A DNA stretch of 7,475 bases from SLJM01 sp964415785. Lineage in GTDB: Bacteria; Myxococcota_A; Bradymonadia; Bradymonadales; Bradymonadaceae. Position 1 is the stretch's first letter. Every line of letters starts with the position of its first letter. The notes below the pieces were generated by a model. That model was given only the letters and a program-made list of their open reading frames with translations. It did not search any database and was not told where the DNA came from. The position numbers were made by a program, and so were the translations under genes. The stretch is taken from positions 1 through 7,475 of the forward strand of contig CAYQBU010000190.1 in the NCBI GenBank assembly GCA_964415785.1, read 5' to 3'. This document shows, piece after piece, positions 4,812 to 7,475 of this stretch.

Positions 4812-7160
4812 ATGCGCCTCTACCTGCCCATCTTTCTCCTATCATTGGGGCTCTTCGCAGCCCCAATACTGGGCTGCGCCGACGATGATGAACTGGGCGG
4901 ACCGGAGGTCCCCGACGATATATTTGCCCCCTTTGGTGAGGCTTTACCCACCGCCACCGACGAGCAACTCGAGGCTTTTGAGCGCGGAAAAGACGTCGCC
5001 CTCCACCGCTTTACCCCCGACGAGGGACTGGGCCCCCGGTTTAACGTCGACTCCTGCGCCTCCTGCCATTTCTCTCCCGCCCCCGGCGGAACAGCCCCTC
5101 GCTACCGAAATTTCTTTCTCGTCGGCGAAAAGCTCGATGACGGCACATTCTTGATGGGCCCCCGAGAGGGCATCCTCCACACCTACGGCATCGAGCGCTT
5201 CGCCCCCCTTCGCCCCGGCGTCGATGACGCCGTCAATATTTTTGCCCAGCGAAACCCCATTCCCCTCTTTGGTACGGGACTCATCGCCGAGATTTCTGAG
5301 GAGGCCATCCTCGCCAACGCTGACCCCAATGACGAATCCGGCAATGGTATCGCTGGCCGCCCCAACTGGGATCAGGGCTTCGTCGGTCGATTCGGGCGCA
5401 AGGCCCAGACCGTCGACATTCAGGGCTTTATCCGCGGTCCCGTCTTCAATCACCTGGGCATCACCACCAATCCCCTCCCGGAGGCCATGGCCGCTCAACT
5501 GCCCGTGCCCTCCAACGGCGACACCACCACAGGTGCGCTTGAAACCAGGCGCCAGGCTCAGGCCGCGCCTCCCTCTGAACCACTGGAAGACGACGATGAC
5601 GTCGCCGATCCCGAACTCACCGATCAGGCCCTCTTCGATCTCATCAGCTTCAATATGCTCCTCGCCGCCCCTCCGCCCGACGACGCCACCGACGCTTCCC
5701 GTCGCGGCGAAGAGCATTTTCAGGGCATCGGCTGCGCCGATTGCCATGTCCCCACCCTCGCCAGTGAGCGAGGTGATATCCCACTATACTCCGACCTCCT
5801 CCTCCACGAGATGGGCCCCGACCTCGCCGATGGCATCGAGATGGGCGTCGCCACGGGTTCCGAATTTCGCACGCAACCGCTCTGGGGCGTCGCCGCGTCT
5901 GGTCCCTGGCTCCACGACGGTCGCGCCGACACCCTCCAGGAGGCCATCGAATGGCACGGCGGCACCGCCGCCCCCGCCCGAGACCGCTTCCAGGCCCTCA
6001 ACTCAGAGGAGAAGCATGACCTCATCGCCTTTCTCCACTCCCTGGGCGGCGGCCAATTTGACCGTCAGGGGTTGATCGATGAGCAATCGCCCATTCCCGA
6101 CGAGGGCCAACCCGGCTCTCCCCGCAGCGACCTATCGCCTCAAGAACTGGAGGAATGGATCGCCGGCCGCATCCTCTTTGACCGCGACATCCCCATCTCC
6201 GAGGGCCTCGGCGATCCCCACTTCAATAGCGATAGCTGTCGGTCATGCCACGGCGACATCCTCGGTGCCTCCCCAGATGAGGCCCTGGCCATCGGCACCC
6301 ACGGTCCCCTGGACGTCAGCGTCACCCGCGCCGGCACCTGGACCACAGAGGGAGAATTTATCGATGCCCGCGAGGGCTCAACCATCATCGACCGCCTCGC
6401 CACCCCCGGCAACCTTCGCCGCGAACCCACGGACGATCTCAACACCTTCGAACTCCGTACCTCGCCCTCTCTCCTGGGGCTCGGCCTCGTCGACGCCATC
6501 GACGAGGCCCATATCGTCGCCAATGAAGACCCCGACGACGCCCACGGCGACGGGATCCGCGGGCGCGCCGCACGCCTCGAGGATGGCCGCATCGGCCGCT
6601 TCGGCTGGAAGGCCGACATCCCAGAACTCCGCGAATTCAGCCGCGACGCCCTCTCCAACGAGCTCGGACTCAGCCTGCCAAAGGAACCGGGCTTTACCTT
6701 CGGTACACCACCGCCCGACGGCGACTCCCCGGACGCCTCGAGCGCAACCATCGACTTGATCACCGCCTTTATCCGCGGACTCGCCCCACCCTCGTCATCG
6801 GCTCCATCCTCGCCCGAGGGACAAGACCACTTCCACGCTATCGGCTGCGCCGACTGTCACATGCCCGAACTACCGGGCCCCGACGGCCCCGTCCCCCTCT
6901 ACAGCGACCTGCTCCTCCACGACGTCGCCCCCGACGACCACCTGGGCATCCCCGCCCCTCACGCCTCTCACCGAGAATTTCGCACCCCACCGCTATGGGG
7001 CGTCGCCCACACCGCCCCCTATATGCATGACGGACGAGCCTTCACCCTCCGCGACGCCATCGACGCCCACCACGCCACCGCCGCTCCCGCCCGGCAGGCC
7101 TTTCACGACCTCAGCGAACAAGAGCAGCAGCAGCTCATTGATTTTCTTCATTCTCTATAA
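4812..7160 (+). CDS. Tandem di-haem oxidoreductase (DUF1111/DHOR type) lipoprotein, four c-type haem sites
   Basis: This 782-residue predicted lipoprotein has a signal peptide ending ILGC (Cys22), then ADDD. Two copies of the di-haem oxidoreductase domain (DUF1111, often annotated thiol oxidoreductase, related to MauG and cytochrome c peroxidase) follow, about residues 51-412 and 441-782, joined by a Pro/Gly/Asp-rich linker. The haem sites are CASCH (82-86), CADCH (308-312), CRSCH (476-480) and CADCH (679-683). Each half shows the family landmarks G-GL(I/V), DP-D---G-GI-GR, GRFG-KA, LYSDLLLH, EFRT-PLWGVA, HDGRA and TAAPAR. Typical members have one such domain and two haems. It should act in the periplasm or at the cell surface in electron transfer, peroxide reduction or oxidative protein modification; which one is not decided. 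GAGGA at 4800-4804 lies 7 nt before the ATG. The gene ends the compact cluster, and no intrinsic terminator follows. Confidence 0.93.
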   Translation: MRLYLPIFLLSLGLFAAPILGCADDDELGGPEVPDDIFAPFGEALPTATDEQLEAFERGKDVALHRFTPDEGLGPRFNVDSCASCHFSPAPGGTAPRYRNFFLVGEKLDDGTFLMGPREGILHTYGIERFAPLRPGVDDAVNIFAQRNPIPLFGTGLIAEISEEAILANADPNDESGNGIAGRPNWDQGFVGRFGRKAQTVDIQGFIRGPVFNHLGITTNPLPEAMAAQLPVPSNGDTTTGALETRRQAQAAPPSEPLEDDDDVADPELTDQALFDLISFNMLLAAPPPDDATDASRRGEEHFQGIGCADCHVPTLASERGDIPLYSDLLLHEMGPDLADGIEMGVATGSEFRTQPLWGVAASGPWLHDGRADTLQEAIEWHGGTAAPARDRFQALNSEEKHDLIAFLHSLGGGQFDRQGLIDEQSPIPDEGQPGSPRSDLSPQELEEWIAGRILFDRDIPISEGLGDPHFNSDSCRSCHGDILGASPDEALAIGTHGPLDVSVTRAGTWTTEGEFIDAREGSTIIDRLATPGNLRREPTDDLNTFELRTSPSLLGLGLVDAIDEAHIVANEDPDDAHGDGIRGRAARLEDGRIGRFGWKADIPELREFSRDALSNELGLSLPKEPGFTFGTPPPDGDSPDASSATIDLITAFIRGLAPPSSSAPSSPEGQDHFHAIGCADCHMPELPGPDGPVPLYSDLLLHDVAPDDHLGIPAPHASHREFRTPPLWGVAHTAPYMHDGRAFTLRDAIDAHHATAAPARQAFHDLSEQEQQQLIDFLHSL
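4962..7157 (+). repeat. Intragenic duplication of the di-haem domain
   Basis: The two halves of the cytochrome gene are duplicates: roughly 4962-6047 (residues 51-412) and 6132-7157 (441-782). The best-conserved DNA is at 5862-5894 versus 6975-7007, where 30 of 33 bases agree; the haem CADCH region (around 5729-5747 and 6842-6860) is also close. The N-terminal part of each half, around haems 1 and 3, has diverged much more. Confidence 0.85.
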
Positions 7161-7202
7161 TCGCTTATCCCTCAGCCCGGATTATTCATGAGACGGCGTG
7201 AC

Positions 7203-7233
7203 GAGGCAAAATCAGAGTTCAGAGGCAAAATCA
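7203..7233. repeat. 12-bp direct repeat pair
   Basis: GAGGCAAAATCA occurs exactly at 7203-7214 and 7222-7233, a 19-bp period (7-bp spacer). A TCAGAG pair (7212-7217, 7219-7224) is nested inside. It might be a paired protein-binding site or part of a dispersed intergenic repeat; neither is proven. Confidence 0.6.
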
Positions 7234-7338
7234 AGCCCCACAGGCGATTCCGCGCATCATCGCAGAGTGTGCCCTGAGCGCGCTGGGAGCATCGCGACCG
7301 AGTACCCCTGGGGTGAAGCGAGGAAAGTGAGATAAAGG

Positions 7339-7354
7339 CATCTGAGCTCTGATG
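7339..7354. promoter_or_regulatory. Imperfect palindrome, possible operator
   Basis: CATCTGAGCTCTGATG reads the same on both strands except for one mismatched pair (7343/7350), with GAGCTC at the centre. It lies 44 bp upstream of the ATG at 7399, a position where a repressor site could sit. No promoter hexamers could be placed confidently around it. Confidence 0.3.
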
Positions 7355-7383
7355 AGCCGCAGTGGACAGACCGTGGATATTCT

Positions 7384-7390
7384 GGGGAGG
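7384..7390 (+). promoter_or_regulatory. Strong Shine-Dalgarno site for the partial gene at the right edge
   Basis: GGGGAGG lies 8 nt upstream of ATG 7399. It is the best-matching ribosome binding site in the right-hand region and is the main reason to call a gene start there. Confidence 0.65.
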
Positions 7391-7398
7391 TTTCCGAC

Positions 7399-7475
7399 AT
7401 GATCCCAATCGCGGTGGTGCCCCTGATGGCCGGGCTGGGCTCCCTGGCTGCGCTGCTTGCCGAAGTCCAGCATGA
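7399..7475 (+). CDS. Start of an unidentified hydrophobic protein, cut by window edge
   Basis: Only 25 complete codons are present. The peptide begins MIPIAVVPLMAGLGSLAALL and continues AEVQH, so the first 20 residues are hydrophobic with no positive charge. That fits a membrane segment or a small membrane protein better than a classical signal peptide. The start is supported by GGGGAGG with 8-nt spacing, and the frame stays open to the edge. Codon choice (CTG, GTG, GCG) differs from the CTC/GTC/GCC preference of the upstream genes, though 25 codons is a small sample. No family can be assigned. It is separated by 238 nt from the cytochrome gene and is probably an independent transcription unit. 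Confidence 0.6.
   Translation, partial: MIPIAVVPLMAGLGSLAALLAEVQH

Larger units (their letters stand above)
7161..7398. other. Intergenic stretch without a convincing gene
   Basis: These 238 nt follow the cytochrome gene. I see no intrinsic terminator and no ORF with a ribosome binding site. The stretch holds a 12-bp direct repeat (7203-7233), a short GC palindrome ACCCCTGGGGT (7304-7314) and an imperfect 16-bp palindrome (7339-7354). Its base pattern lacks the C-rich plus-strand bias of the preceding genes, as expected of non-coding or differently derived DNA. Confidence 0.6.

Noticed and set aside
4944..5747. Minus-strand open frame of 267 codons opposite the cytochrome gene
   Set aside because: It overlaps a sense frame with two CxxCH sites and DUF1111 landmarks. 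The Gly/Val/Ala-rich translation is typical of antisense to GNC-rich coding DNA.
5224..6075. Plus-strand open frame of 283 codons inside the cytochrome gene
   Set aside because: It is an out-of-frame shadow, Ser/Pro/Arg-rich without domains, and would require the cytochrome frame to be wrong.
7188..7277. Small plus-strand ORF of 29 codons (MRRRDEAKSEF...)
   Set aside because: It has no ribosome binding site, is very short, and partly consists of the 12-bp direct repeat.
7304..7314. ACCCCTGGGGT palindrome as a transcription terminator after the cytochrome gene
   Set aside because: It has a one-base centre and no following T run, so it cannot form a normal intrinsic terminator hairpin.
7172..7473. 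Two overlapping minus-strand frames of 78 and 80 codons at the right edge
   Set aside because: They overlap each other in different frames, lack ribosome binding sites and recognisable motifs, and conflict with the plus-strand start at 7399 that has a strong Shine-Dalgarno site.

Overview
The window looks like chromosomal DNA of a high-GC Gram-negative bacterium, most likely a deltaproteobacterial-type lineage (Myxococcota or Bradymonadales-like). Reasons: four genes encode exported lipoproteins whose lipidated Cys is followed by an acidic stretch; one carries DUF7151-type Asp/Gly repeats; another is a WG...AVGG beta-propeller of the kind common in myxobacteria; a third has an Asn/Asp repeat linker; and codons ending in C dominate. 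The lineage is inferred from protein style, because no rRNA or other phylogenetic marker is present.

Layout. Minus strand, 1-1606: a GrpE-family protein with a long N-terminal coiled coil (896-1606), followed 27 nt downstream by a cytochrome P450 (868 down to the left edge, C-terminus missing). The pair looks like one transcription unit. A divergent intergenic region (1607-1773) separates them from plus-strand genes: a DUF7151-type lipoprotein (1774-2451), a DUF427-family cytoplasmic protein (2521-2982) whose Shine-Dalgarno site can be folded into a hairpin, and then a compact three-gene cluster of exported lipoproteins (3061-7160).

The three-gene cluster is the most interesting part. Its first product has an in-frame 18-bp tandem repeat coding for an Asn/Asp linker. 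The second has seven propeller-like repeats rich in Trp. The third is a 782-residue lipoprotein made of two tandem copies of the DUF1111 di-heme oxidoreductase (DHOR/MauG-like) domain, with four CxxCH haem sites in all. A 34-bp overlap and a 3-nt gap imply coordinated expression, so the products may form a membrane-anchored redox assembly; that is inference. The two di-haem halves have lost different conserved residues, suggesting division of labour.

The right end (7161-7475) differs in character: 238 nt without a convincing gene, holding a 12-bp direct repeat and an imperfect palindrome, and then the start of a hydrophobic protein (7399 to the edge) with a strong ribosome binding site and codon choice unlike its neighbours. 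No tRNA, rRNA, CRISPR array, insertion sequence or convincing intrinsic terminator was seen.
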